Origin: Stenotrophomonas maltophilia
GTDB taxonomy: Bacteria; Pseudomonadota; Gammaproteobacteria; Xanthomonadales; Xanthomonadaceae
Direction of reading: 5' to 3'
Length of the DNA: 64,000 nucleotides
Assembly (NCBI GenBank): GCA_002363385.1
Contig: DEVL01000003.1
Location: forward strand, 1,333,748-1,397,747
Shown here: piece by piece, positions 1 to 8,345 of the stretch
Layout: every line of letters begins with the position of its first letter
How positions within the stretch are numbered: the first letter of the stretch is position 1
Position numbers and translations under genes: made by a program
Notes under the pieces: generated by a model
What the model was told of the DNA's origin: nothing
Database searches by the model: none
The model's input: the letters and a program-made list of their open reading frames with translations, nothing else

Positions 1-500
1 TGGCCGGCCCGCCGCAGTGCTTCGGTGTCTCCGGTTACTCCGGCGCGGGCACCACGCCCTCGGACAAGAACAATCCCGAACTGCTGCGCGACAACCTGAT
101 GCCGTACGCGCTGACCAACCATGTGCACGAGCGCGAAGTCACCGCGCACCTGCGCGTGCCGGTCGAGTTCATGCCGCACGTGGCGCCGCACTTCCGCGGC
201 ATCACCATGACGGTGAACCTGTGGCTCAACACGGTGGTCTCGCGCGAGGACGTGATCGCGCTGTACCAGAAGTACTACGCCAACGAGGCGCTGATCGAAG
301 TACTGGACGAAGCACCGTGGGTCAGCCGCATTGCCGGCCGGCACGGTGTGCAGATCGGCGGCTTCGACGTGGCCCCGGGCGGCAAGCGCGTGGTGGTGGT
401 GGCGACTCTGGACAACCTGCTCAAGGGCGCGGCCACCCAGGCGATGCAGAACCTCAATCTGGCGCTGGGCCTGGACGAACTGGCCTCCATCCCGCACTGA
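1..500 (+). CDS. argC: N-acetyl-gamma-glutamyl-phosphate reductase, C-terminal part (cut by window start)
   Basis: ArgC reduces N-acetylglutamyl-5-phosphate to the semialdehyde in arginine biosynthesis, in the cytoplasm, using NADPH. The reading frame is open from base 3 and stops with TGA at 498-500, so only about the last 165 residues are visible. Recognisable ArgC features are the stretch CFGVSGYSGAGTT near the start, the HVAPHFRGI segment, and the terminal LDNLLKGAATQAMQN block that closes the dimerisation domain. The Cys-containing active-site segment lies before the window. The next gene is argH, 73 bp downstream on the same strand, which agrees with the Xanthomonadaceae arginine cluster. 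The family call is secure; nothing can be said about the start or full length. Confidence 0.93.
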   Translation, partial: AGPPQCFGVSGYSGAGTTPSDKNNPELLRDNLMPYALTNHVHEREVTAHLRVPVEFMPHVAPHFRGITMTVNLWLNTVVSREDVIALYQKYYANEALIEVLDEAPWVSRIAGRHGVQIGGFDVAPGGKRVVVVATLDNLLKGAATQAMQNLNLALGLDELASIPH

Positions 501-573
501 ATTCCCACGGCGCAGCGCGGTCGTGCGCGCGCCCTGACAACCCGGCGGAGCGAATCCGCCTACGGAGCAAGAC

Positions 574-1869
574 ATGGCAGACCTTCTGTGGCAGAAGCCC
601 GGCGTGGCGGTAGACGCCAAGATCCAGACCTTCCTGGCCGGCGATGATGTGATCCTGGACCGCGAGTTCTTCCTGTACGACGTGGCGGCCAGCAAGGCGC
701 ATGCACAGGGCCTGGAGAACATCGGCATCCTCGGCAACGACGAGCGCGTCGGCCTGCAGCGCGAGCTGGATGTGCTGGCCGAGGATTTCCGCAGGGGTAC
801 GTTCGTGCTGGATGAGCGCTTCGAGGATTGCCATTCGGCGATCGAAGCGCGCCTGACCGAGCGCCTGGGTGATGCCGGCCGCAAGATCCACACCGGCCGC
901 AGCCGCAACGACCAGATCCTGGTGGCGACCCGGCTGTGGCTGAAGGACAAGCTGCTGCGCGTGGCCGAGCTGAGCCGCGAGATCGCCAAAGTCGCGCTCG
1001 ATCGCGCCGAGGCCGAGAAGGATCTGCCGGTGCCGGGCTACACCCACATCCAGCGCGCCGTGGTGTCCTCGGCGGGCATGTGGTGGGCCGGCTGGGCCGA
1101 AGCCTTCATCGACAACGCGATCCGCGCGCACGATACCTTCAACCTGGTCGATGCCAATCCGCTCGGCACGGCCGCCGGTTATGGCGTCAACCTGCCGCTG
1201 GACCGCGCGCACACCACCGAGGCACTCGGCTTCGCTCGGATGCAGATCTCGCCGATCTACGCGCAGCTGTCGCGCGGCAAGTTCGAGCTGGCCGCGCTGG
1301 AAGCGCTGGGCGGCGCCACGCTGGATCTGCGCCGCATCGCCTGGGACCTGTCGCTGTTCACCAGCGGCGAGTTCGGCTTTGTCGCGCTGCCGGCGCAGTA
1401 CACCACCGGCAGCTCGATCATGCCGAACAAGCGCAATCCGGACGTGATCGAACTGATGCGCGCCACCCACGCCAGCGTGGCCGCGGCACGCACCGAGATC
1501 GAGCAGCTGCTGTCGCTGCCCTCGGGCTACCACCGCGATCTGCAGAGCAGCAAGGGCGCGATCTTCCATGGCTTCGGCCGCGGCCTGGCCGCGCTGGAGC
1601 TGCTGCCGGCGCTGCTGGCCAACCTGGAATGGCGCGACGACAAGCTGCGTGCGGCGATCGACTCGGGCATGTATGCCACGGATGTCGCCGTGGAAGCAGC
1701 CGTCGCCGGCGTGCCCTTCCGCGAGGCCTACAAAGCGGCGGCCGCTGCCGCGGATACGGCCGGGCAGGGGCGTACCCCCGAAGGCAGCCTGGCCGCGCGC
1801 GTGTCGCCCGGCGCGGCGGCCGACCTGCGGCTGGATGCGCTGCGCGCCCGCTGGGCCGCACTGGTGTAA
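574..1869 (+). CDS. argH: argininosuccinate lyase
   Basis: ArgH splits argininosuccinate into arginine and fumarate, the last step of arginine synthesis. The 431-residue protein carries the fumarase/aspartase superfamily signature GSSIMPNKRNPD near residues 279-290, which holds the catalytic serine loop. It also has the conserved HTGRSRNDQ segment near residue 110 and YTHIQRA near residue 155. The length is slightly below the usual 450-460 residues. The ATG follows GGAGC at about 7 bases. A strong intrinsic terminator directly follows the stop, which separates argH from the proline genes. No odd residues were seen. Confidence 0.97.
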   Translation: MADLLWQKPGVAVDAKIQTFLAGDDVILDREFFLYDVAASKAHAQGLENIGILGNDERVGLQRELDVLAEDFRRGTFVLDERFEDCHSAIEARLTERLGDAGRKIHTGRSRNDQILVATRLWLKDKLLRVAELSREIAKVALDRAEAEKDLPVPGYTHIQRAVVSSAGMWWAGWAEAFIDNAIRAHDTFNLVDANPLGTAAGYGVNLPLDRAHTTEALGFARMQISPIYAQLSRGKFELAALEALGGATLDLRRIAWDLSLFTSGEFGFVALPAQYTTGSSIMPNKRNPDVIELMRATHASVAAARTEIEQLLSLPSGYHRDLQSSKGAIFHGFGRGLAALELLPALLANLEWRDDKLRAAIDSGMYATDVAVEAAVAGVPFREAYKAAAAAADTAGQGRTPEGSLAARVSPGAAADLRLDALRARWAALV

Positions 1870-1874
1870 TCACG

Positions 1875-1900
1875 ACGGCGGCCGCAAGGCCGCCGTTTTT
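1875..1900 (+). terminator. intrinsic terminator after argH
   Basis: A perfect 9-bp stem (ACGGCGGCC / GGCCGCCGT) with a GCAA loop runs into TTTTT. It starts six bases after the argH stop codon and would end the argC-argH transcript. Confidence 0.9.
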
Positions 1901-1938
1901 GTAACGTCTTGCCGGGTGCGCCCGGGAAAAGGACTCAC

Positions 1939-2199
1939 ATGAAAACCTGTTATCTGGTGATGGTCACCCGCACGCCGGACTTCCGCGATGAGGTGGGTGC
2001 CGAGCACGTGCGCTTTCTCGATGAGGTGCGGGCCCGCGGGCAGCTGCTGCTGACCGGGGGCTTCACCGACAAGAGCGGCGGCGCCTACGTGCTGCAGGAC
2101 ATCGCCGATCTGGCCGCTGCACAGGCGCTGGTCGACACCGACCCGCTGCTGGTGCAGGGCAGTGCCACCGCCCGTATCCACGAATGGAGCACGCGCTGA
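1939..2199 (+). CDS. YciI-family small protein
   Basis: An 86-residue single-domain protein of the YCII-related family, which has a ferredoxin-like alpha+beta fold. It begins MKTCYLVMVTRTPDF, and the conserved EHVRFLDEVRARGQLLLTGGF block includes the family histidine. No reaction can be assigned; some YciI proteins have been linked to dehalogenation or peroxide chemistry, but most are uncharacterised. The ATG at 1939 was chosen because AAAAGGA sits about 6 bases upstream; an earlier in-frame ATG at 1909 would place its start inside the terminator region. The proB ATG follows 14 bases after the stop, so the two are probably co-transcribed. A second YciI-family gene is at 47373. Confidence 0.82.
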   Translation: MKTCYLVMVTRTPDFRDEVGAEHVRFLDEVRARGQLLLTGGFTDKSGGAYVLQDIADLAAAQALVDTDPLLVQGSATARIHEWSTR

Positions 2200-2212
2200 G
2201 CGCGCCGATCAC

Positions 2213-3361
2213 ATGAACCACTCCGTGCCTTCGCCGTTCACCGAACAAGCCGTTCCGCAGTGGAAACGTGCCGTCCTCAAAGTGGGCAGCAGTCTGCTGG
2301 CCGCTGACGGCGGCGGTCTCTCGCCACGCCACGCACTGGGGCTGGCCCAGTTCGTCTCGGCCAATGTATTGGCCGGGCGCGAAGTGGTGATCGTGTCCTC
2401 CGGCGCGGTGGCGGCGGGCCGGGCGATCGTGCCCCGCGCGCTGGAAGCCGGAGCGGCAATGGCGGCGCGGCAGGCGCTGGCCGCGCTCGGCCAGGCGCAG
2501 CTGATCGGGCTGTGGCAGCGCTTCTTCGAGCGCCCGGTGGCGCAGGTGCTGCTGACCCACGACGACCTGCGCAACCGCCGCCGCTATCTCAATGCACGCG
2601 CCACGCTCAACGAGCTGCTGCGGCTCGGCGCGCTGCCGGTGGTCAACGAGAACGACACGGTCTCGGTGGATGAACTCAAGCTCGGCGACAACGACAATCT
2701 CGCTGCGACCGTGGCGGCGTTGATCGACGCCGATGTGCTGTTCATCGCCACCGACATCGACGGCCTGTACAGCGCCGATCCGCGTCGCGATCCGCAGGCA
2801 CGGCCGATCCACGATGTGCCCGAGCTGACCGTCGAAGTATTGGCGATGGCCGGCGGTGCCGGCAGCGGTGCCGGCACCGGGGGCATGCACACCAAGCTGG
2901 AGGCCGCGGCCAAGGCGGGGCGCGTGGGCATCGAGACATGCCTGTTCAACGGGCGCAGCGCCGAGGTCGTGCGCGCGCTCAGCCAGGGCCGGTTGTTCGG
3001 TACCCGGATCCATGCCGCACAGACCCGCGTGGCCGCACGCAAGTACTGGCTGCGGCACGCACCGCTGGAGCCGGGCGCGATCCTGGTCGATGCCGGTGCG
3101 GCCGATGCGCTGCGTGGCAAGGGCGCCTCGCTGCTGCCCGGCGGCGTGGTCGGCGCAGAAGGGGACTTCCGCCGCGGCGACATGGTGGAGATCCGCCAGC
3201 GCTTGGAGAACGGCGAGGTCTGCCTGGCCCGTGGCGTCAGCCAGTACTCGGCCAGCGACATCCGCCGCGTCGCCGGGCGCCACTCGCGCGACATCGAAAG
3301 CGTGCTCGGCTACAACTACGGTGGCAACGTCATCCACCGTGACGATCTGGTGCTGTTGTAA
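2213..3361 (+). CDS. proB: glutamate 5-kinase
   Basis: ProB phosphorylates glutamate to gamma-glutamyl phosphate, the first and usually proline-inhibited step of proline synthesis. The 382-residue protein has the amino-acid kinase fold, with VLKVGSSLL near residue 22, a VNENDTVSVDEL substrate/nucleotide segment and DNDNLAA. A C-terminal PUA domain follows from about residue 285. The length is normal for the two-domain form. The ATG at 2213 was preferred over 2162, because the earlier one lies inside the upstream YciI gene and the homologous region begins near WKRAVLKVGSS. proA follows after 55 bp, and that gap contains a short GTAG-type palindrome. Confidence 0.95.
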   Translation: MNHSVPSPFTEQAVPQWKRAVLKVGSSLLAADGGGLSPRHALGLAQFVSANVLAGREVVIVSSGAVAAGRAIVPRALEAGAAMAARQALAALGQAQLIGLWQRFFERPVAQVLLTHDDLRNRRRYLNARATLNELLRLGALPVVNENDTVSVDELKLGDNDNLAATVAALIDADVLFIATDIDGLYSADPRRDPQARPIHDVPELTVEVLAMAGGAGSGAGTGGMHTKLEAAAKAGRVGIETCLFNGRSAEVVRALSQGRLFGTRIHAAQTRVAARKYWLRHAPLEPGAILVDAGAADALRGKGASLLPGGVVGAEGDFRRGDMVEIRQRLENGEVCLARGVSQYSASDIRRVAGRHSRDIESVLGYNYGGNVIHRDDLVLL

Positions 3362-3371
3362 TTGCGTCCCG

Positions 3372-3393
3372 GCCACGCATGGCGTGGCTCTAC
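3372..3393. repeat. GTAG-type REP (SMAG-like) palindrome between proB and proA
   Basis: Read on the minus strand it starts GTAG, followed by the hairpin arms AGCCACGC / GCGTGGC around a CAT loop. The same design (GTAG + short stem) recurs at 43148, 61274 and 61320. It resembles the SMAG/REP elements known from Stenotrophomonas maltophilia. It lies inside an operon spacer and could form a stem-loop in the proB-proA mRNA. Confidence 0.6.
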
Positions 3394-3416
3394 TGTGTTC
3401 TTTCAAGGATATTGAG

Positions 3417-4679
3417 ATGGTCGCCAGCTCCACTACCGACATCCGCAGCCAGGCGCTGGCCTGCCGTGAGGCTGCCCAGCAACTCGCGCAGCTGTCCTCC
3501 GCCGCGAAGGCCGAACTGCTGGAGGCCATGGCCACCGCGCTGGATGCCGATACCGATGCGATTCTCGCCGCCAACGCCCGCGATCTTGCGGCGGCCACGG
3601 AGAAGGGCGTCGGCACGGCGATGCTGGATCGCCTTGCCTTGAACCCGCAGCGTCTGGCCGGTATCGCCGCCGCCTTGCGCGAGGTCGCCGCCTTGCCCGA
3701 TCCGGTCGGCCAGGTGACCCGTGATGACGTGCGTCCCAATGGCATCCGCGTGCAGAAGGTGCGCGTGCCGCTGGGCGTCATCGCGATGATCTACGAGGCG
3801 CGTCCGAACGTGACTGCCGATGCGGCCGCGCTGTGCATCAAGGCCGGTAACGGCGTGATCCTGCGCGGTGGCTCGGAAGCGATCCACTCCAACACCGCGA
3901 TTGCCGCCTCGCTCAAGCGCGCCCTGCGCGAGGCTGGCATTGCCGATGCGGCGTTGACGCTGGTCGAGGATCTGCGCCGCGAGACCATGCTGGCGCTGCT
4001 GCAGCTCAACGACCTGATCGATCTGGCGATCCCGCGCGGCGGGGAAGGGCTGATCCGCTTCGTGGCCGAGCATGCGCGCGTGCCGGTGATCAAGCATTAC
4101 AAGGGCGTCTGCCATCTCTACGTGGACCGTGCCGCCGATCCAGCACTGGCGCTGCGCCTGCTGGTGGACGGCAAGTGCAGCCGGCCATCGGCCTGCAACT
4201 CGCTGGAAACGCTGCTGGTGCATGCCGACATGGCACCCGGCTTCCTGCCTCTTGCAGCGCAGGCGCTGGCCGAGCGCGGCGTGCAGGTGCGAGCCGATGC
4301 GGTGGCGCGGCAGTGGCTGCCCGACGCCGAGGCGGCCAGCGACGATGATTACGCCGCCGAGTATCTGGATCTGATCATCGCCGTGCGCGTGGTGGATGAC
4401 CTCGATCAGGCGCTGGCCCACATCCAGCAGTACAGCTCGGACCACACCGAAGTGATCGCCACCGAAGATCCCGCGGCAGCCGAGCGCTTCGTGCACGCCC
4501 TGCGCTCGGCCGTGGTGATGGTCAACGCCTCCTCGCGTTTCTCCGACGGTGGCGAGCTGGGCCTGGGCGCGGAGATCGGTATCTCCACCACCCGCCTGCA
4601 CGCTTACGGCCCGATGGGACTGGAAGCGCTGACCGTCGAACGTTTCGTCGTCCGCGGCGAAGGCCAGACGCGCACGTAA
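3417..4679 (+). CDS. proA: gamma-glutamyl phosphate reductase
   Basis: ProA reduces gamma-glutamyl phosphate to glutamate semialdehyde with NADPH, the second step of proline synthesis. The 420-residue aldehyde-dehydrogenase-like protein shows the MIYEARPNVT segment, the GNGVILRGGSEA nucleotide-binding region, and the catalytic cysteine in RPSACNSLET near residue 261. It also has the C-terminal FSDGGELGLGAEIGIST block typical of ProA. The ATG at 3417 has AAGGAT about 8 bases upstream; an open frame extends further 5', but only inside proB. Length matches the family (about 415-420). The gene converges on pgaD, with a long hairpin in the 32-bp gap. Confidence 0.96.
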   Translation: MVASSTTDIRSQALACREAAQQLAQLSSAAKAELLEAMATALDADTDAILAANARDLAAATEKGVGTAMLDRLALNPQRLAGIAAALREVAALPDPVGQVTRDDVRPNGIRVQKVRVPLGVIAMIYEARPNVTADAAALCIKAGNGVILRGGSEAIHSNTAIAASLKRALREAGIADAALTLVEDLRRETMLALLQLNDLIDLAIPRGGEGLIRFVAEHARVPVIKHYKGVCHLYVDRAADPALALRLLVDGKCSRPSACNSLETLLVHADMAPGFLPLAAQALAERGVQVRADAVARQWLPDAEAASDDDYAAEYLDLIIAVRVVDDLDQALAHIQQYSSDHTEVIATEDPAAAERFVHALRSAVVMVNASSRFSDGGELGLGAEIGISTTRLHAYGPMGLEALTVERFVVRGEGQTRT

Positions 4680-4680
4680 T

Positions 4681-4711
4681 GGGTTGTGCCGGCCGCCGGC
4701 CGGCACGACCC
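4681..4711. repeat. long hairpin between convergent proA and pgaD
   Basis: A near-perfect palindrome with arms GTGCCGGCC (4686-4694) and GGCCGGCAC (4698-4706). The stem extends outward to 4681/4711 through one T-G wobble. It fills the gap between the two convergent stop codons. The GTGCCGGCC core resembles the commonest S. maltophilia GTAG-type REP. There is no T-run on either strand, so it is either a REP element or a hairpin that protects 3' ends, not a classical terminator. Confidence 0.6.
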
Positions 4712-5188
4712 TCAACCGGTCAACACCTGCGCGGTCACCCGCACCGGCCGCGCGTGGTCATCCATGTGCAGCGTCACGGCCTTGCCGTCCGCCAACTGCG
4801 CCGCTACCCCGGCACTCGCGCCCAGATCGTGCGCCATCTCCTCGCGGGTCACATCATCATGGGGCAGCCGACGTTCCTTGCCCGAGAAGCGCATGCGGTT
4901 GTACTCGGCCCAGGCGATCAGCAGCGCCGCGCAGCAGACCAGCATCACCGGCAGCGCGATCATCACGAACGGATCGATGGTCTGCTTCTGCTCGTACAGC
5001 TGGGTCCAGGCCATCTGCCCGCCCAGCACCCAGGAGACCAGCGTCACCAGCGGGGCCCACAGGTAGAAATAGAACGCCCAGAAGGCGATGGTCACAAAGC
5101 CCCAGGCGGTGCGCTGCAGACGCGGCTGCTGGCGCGGTTTCTGGATCAGCCGCGAGTCGAAGCGGCGGGTGGATTTGACGGTGTTCAT
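4712..5188 (-). CDS. pgaD: poly-beta-1,6-GlcNAc biosynthesis protein PgaD
   Basis: PgaD (HmsS) is the small inner-membrane partner of the PgaC glycosyltransferase and is needed for polymer synthesis; in E. coli the PgaC-PgaD pair is activated by cyclic di-GMP. This 158-residue protein has two hydrophobic segments, roughly residues 28-55 and 77-95. The first is preceded by a basic stretch (RLIQKPRQQPR) typical of the family. Its ATG overlaps the pgaC stop by four bases (ATGA), which indicates translational coupling. PgaD sequences diverge strongly, so the call rests on size, topology and position as last gene of a complete pgaABCD operon. Confidence 0.88.
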   Translation of the reverse strand: MNTVKSTRRFDSRLIQKPRQQPRLQRTAWGFVTIAFWAFYFYLWAPLVTLVSWVLGGQMAWTQLYEQKQTIDPFVMIALPVMLVCCAALLIAWAEYNRMRFSGKERRLPHDDVTREEMAHDLGASAGVAAQLADGKAVTLHMDDHARPVRVTAQVLTG

Positions 5189-6432
5189 CGGATACCCCGG
5201 TCAGGACTGACCCAGACCGCGCGCTTGCCACGACGTTTGAAGATCGTCTTGGGGAACGCCACCAGGGTCGTGAACAGACTGATGAGCCAGTACGCCATCG
5301 GGTACCAGATCACCCAGAAGTAATTACGTCCAATATGCGTTTCGTAACGGCGGTCGATGATCAGGCTGCTGGCGAACTGCAGCAGACAGACCAGGGCCAG
5401 GATCACGCCATGCCACTGCGGCAGCAGCGTGGCGATGTACAGCTCCGGCGGCAGCACCATGAACTTGCCCAGCGCCCACAGCACGATGATCGCCAGCATC
5501 GTGTACGCCCACATCACGCTGAGGATGTACTCCAGCAGCACGCCCCACATCCGCCGCTTGCGCCAGTGGAACAGCGAGCTGCCATGGCGGAGCAGCACTT
5601 CCACGCCGCCCTGGGCCCAGCGCAGGCGCTGCCGCCACAGCCCCTTCAGTGTTTCTGGCATCAGGATGAAACACAGCGCATTGGGCTCGTAGCGGATGTC
5701 CCAATGATCCAGCTGCAGGCGCCAGCTGATGTCGATGTCTTCGGTCACCATGTCATCGGCCCAGTAGCCGATCCGGTGCAGCGCGGTGCGACGGAACGCG
5801 GCGATCACGCCGGAGATGGTGAAGATGCGCCCGTATACCCGTTGCGCACGTTTGATCATGCCGATGATCGAGGAGAACTCGGCCACCTGCAGCCGGCCCA
5901 GCAGGGTGGAGCGGTTGCGGATGCGCGGGTTGCCGGTCACCGCACCCACGCGCGGGCCGGAGGTCAGGTGCCAGACCATCCAGTGCGTGGCGTATTCCTC
6001 CAGCATCGCATCGCCATCGATGCACACCAGGAACTCCGAGCGAGCGGCAAGCGCGCCCATGCGCAGCGCATTGGCCTTGCCCAGGTTGCGGTCCAGGTGC
6101 ACCACGCGCAGGCGTGGGTGCAGGGCGGCCAGGGCATCCAGCCGTGCCCCGGTATCGTCGCTGCTGCCATCGTTGATGGCGATCACTTCGAAATCCGGGT
6201 AGTTCTGCCTGAGTGCCGAGCCGAGCGTGTCGTCCAGGTTCTCCGCCTCGTTATGGCAGGGAATCAGGATCGACGCGAACGGGTACTCGTCCATCGGCGG
6301 CGGATCATCGCGGTCGCGTGCCTTGCGTTCGCGCCGGAAGAAGTAATACAGGCCGCCGGACATCCAGAAGAAGGCCATCACCATCGGGTAGAAGAAGGCG
6401 AACTGGAACAGGATATAGAGAAGAGGATGCAT
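5185..6432 (-). CDS. pgaC: poly-beta-1,6-N-acetylglucosamine synthase
   Basis: PgaC (HmsR, XagB in Xanthomonas) is the processive inner-membrane GT2 glycosyltransferase that polymerises GlcNAc from UDP-GlcNAc. In the 415-residue protein an N-terminal membrane segment (PLLYILFQFAFFYPM) precedes the catalytic domain. That domain has ILIPCHNEAENL, the metal-binding IDGDA motif, the base-containing VTEDIDISWRL and QRLRWAQGG. Three or four membrane segments follow toward the C terminus. The ATG at 6432 was chosen over an upstream in-frame ATG at 6522, because the latter would overlap pgaB by more than 80 bases and GAGGT precedes 6432. The gap to pgaB is 7 bases. Confidence 0.95.
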   Translation of the reverse strand: MHPLLYILFQFAFFYPMVMAFFWMSGGLYYFFRRERKARDRDDPPPMDEYPFASILIPCHNEAENLDDTLGSALRQNYPDFEVIAINDGSSDDTGARLDALAALHPRLRVVHLDRNLGKANALRMGALAARSEFLVCIDGDAMLEEYATHWMVWHLTSGPRVGAVTGNPRIRNRSTLLGRLQVAEFSSIIGMIKRAQRVYGRIFTISGVIAAFRRTALHRIGYWADDMVTEDIDISWRLQLDHWDIRYEPNALCFILMPETLKGLWRQRLRWAQGGVEVLLRHGSSLFHWRKRRMWGVLLEYILSVMWAYTMLAIIVLWALGKFMVLPPELYIATLLPQWHGVILALVCLLQFASSLIIDRRYETHIGRNYFWVIWYPMAYWLISLFTTLVAFPKTIFKRRGKRAVWVSPDRGIR

Positions 6433-6439
6433 GGCGACC

Positions 6440-8344
6440 TCACTTTTCCTCGTACGGGAAGCTGCGGGCCGACATGGCCGCGCGGGCGTCATACGTGGAG
6501 GGACGTCCGGCGATGAAGTCATCCGGATACCAGGCGAAATGACGCACGCCCTGCGCCTGTAGACGACGGATCTGCGCGCGCAGCCGGTCGCCGGGAATCG
6601 GCTTGCCGGTGCGCCAGTCCAGCGTCTGCAGCTCGAACATCGTCTGCGACAACTGCGGATCGTGCTGCTTCACCGCCACCACCAGCCGGTCCAGCCAGCG
6701 TTCCGGGCTGCGGCTGCCTTCCATCCACGGCATCGCCATCAGGGCGGTGTGGTCGTAGGCCTTGTTGAACAGGTCCAGGCGCTGGGCGAACCAGCTCGCA
6801 CTCTGCGGTTCCAGCACGGGCTGGGCATACAGGTTGCGCACGGTGCCCAGCTTGGGCCGCCAGCGCTGCGCCGCGGTGCGCAGCTCCAGCGTGAAGTCGA
6901 TCAGGGCCTGGGTGCGTGCGCCGTCATCGCCTTCCTGCGACAGCTGGGTCAGCTCGGTGTCGCGCAGATAGGCGTCATCGTGGAAGAGCAGGCCCTCGAA
7001 GTACGAGTTGATCGCCAGGTCTTCGTAGATGTCATCGATGATCCGGCGCACCTGCGGCCGGGTAAAATCCAGCCGGAAGATGCCATCGCTTTCCGGGCTC
7101 TCGATGGCCAGCGCCTTGCGGATGGCCGGGTCCTTGAGTTCATAGCCCAGCACCGGCAGCCACGCATATACCTTGACCCCTGCGCGCGTCTTGAGCTGCC
7201 ATGCCACGCGGTTGAACAGATCCGCACGCATCGGCAGATGGCGGTTGGGGAAGTACAGCGCATCGGCCGAGCCGTTGCCGTCCGGATCGGCGAAGGCCTG
7301 CAGGAACACGTGGGTCGGGCCGATCTTCTTGACCCGATCGATCAGCGCATCCAGGTTCTTGCCCTGTTGCACCGGGTCGGCATCGTAGACCGCATCCAGG
7401 TCGATCTGCAGCGCCCGCATGCCATCGCGCTCGACATCGCGGCGCAGCTCGTAGGCCAGCTGCACCACGGTCGGGTTGTTGGTCACCAGCAGGCGCGCCA
7501 GACCGTGCAGATCACGTTTGACCGGCGTGCTGCGTCCTTCCAGATCGAACGAGACCGGCATGCCCAACTGCTCGGCGATAGTGTTGCTCAGTGCGTTGTA
7601 GGCCGCGTAAGGCCACACGATCGCCTTCGGGCTGACGCCGACATTGCGCTGGATGCGCTCCACGCTGCGGCCCAGGTCGGCGCGCAGGCGGGCTTCGTAC
7701 TCGGCGGCGGTTTCGTAGGTCTTTCGGGCGGGATCGTAGGTCCTTGTGATCACCGCCGGGGTGGAGTTGCCTTGTGGATTGGACTGCACGCCATGGTGCA
7801 GGTTGTCGGTGTGGCTGGCCAGTTCGATCAGCCCGCTTTTCTGCATCTCGCGCAGCTGCGCCCAGGTCAGGAAATCGTCGCGGGTGAAGGGGCGGTAGCC
7901 GTAGTCGATCTGGCGCCCGGCCGGCATGTCCACGTAGTCGGTGATCACTGCGACCAGCGCCGGATAGTTGTAGGCGCGCAGCAGCGGGAAGACCTTGCTG
8001 TACACGCTGCGCAGGCCATCATCGAAGGTCAGCAGTACCGGCTTGGGGGGCAGGGGTGTGCCGCCATGTGAAGCGGTGATCAGCTGCGACAGCGACACCG
8101 GGTGGTAGCCATGTGCGGACAACCAGTCCAGGTGGGCGGCGAAGTTCTGCGTGCTCACGGCATAGGCATCCGGATCGCCGCGGGCGGCCACCTCGTCGCG
8201 GATGTCGTGGTAGCTCAGCACCAGCAATCCGTTGTCGGTGGCATCGAGTACGGCCGGCGGTTGCCGCGCCTGTGCAGGTACCACCACGGTGAGCAGGGCC
8301 AGCAACAGCCAGTGGGTCCAACGCTTCATGTCCATGTTCCGCAT
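6440..8344 (-). CDS. pgaB: poly-beta-1,6-GlcNAc N-deacetylase
   Basis: PgaB (HmsF) partially deacetylates PNAG in the periplasm so that it can be exported. The 634-residue protein has a signal peptide (about residues 1-27) and a CE4-like deacetylase domain with SYHDI (44-48), TFDDG (106-110) and SHTDNLHHG (177-185), which supply the metal and catalytic residues. A C-terminal GH153-like domain follows, containing LQAFADPDGNG and VYAWLPVLGYEL. No lipobox cysteine is present, unlike the E. coli lipoprotein, so this version is probably soluble or anchored by its signal segment. The ATG at 8344 follows GGGGAG; two further ATGs lie within five codons. It starts one base after the pgaA stop. Confidence 0.94.
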   Translation of the reverse strand: MRNMDMKRWTHWLLLALLTVVVPAQARQPPAVLDATDNGLLVLSYHDIRDEVAARGDPDAYAVSTQNFAAHLDWLSAHGYHPVSLSQLITASHGGTPLPPKPVLLTFDDGLRSVYSKVFPLLRAYNYPALVAVITDYVDMPAGRQIDYGYRPFTRDDFLTWAQLREMQKSGLIELASHTDNLHHGVQSNPQGNSTPAVITRTYDPARKTYETAAEYEARLRADLGRSVERIQRNVGVSPKAIVWPYAAYNALSNTIAEQLGMPVSFDLEGRSTPVKRDLHGLARLLVTNNPTVVQLAYELRRDVERDGMRALQIDLDAVYDADPVQQGKNLDALIDRVKKIGPTHVFLQAFADPDGNGSADALYFPNRHLPMRADLFNRVAWQLKTRAGVKVYAWLPVLGYELKDPAIRKALAIESPESDGIFRLDFTRPQVRRIIDDIYEDLAINSYFEGLLFHDDAYLRDTELTQLSQEGDDGARTQALIDFTLELRTAAQRWRPKLGTVRNLYAQPVLEPQSASWFAQRLDLFNKAYDHTALMAMPWMEGSRSPERWLDRLVVAVKQHDPQLSQTMFELQTLDWRTGKPIPGDRLRAQIRRLQAQGVRHFAWYPDDFIAGRPSTYDARAAMSARSFPYEEK

Positions 8345-8345
8345 G

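Noticed and set aside
1909..1938. Upstream ATG extending the YciI-family gene at 1939
   Set aside because: The extra ten codons lie in leader DNA just behind a terminator, and the ribosome site AAAAGGA fits the ATG at 1939.
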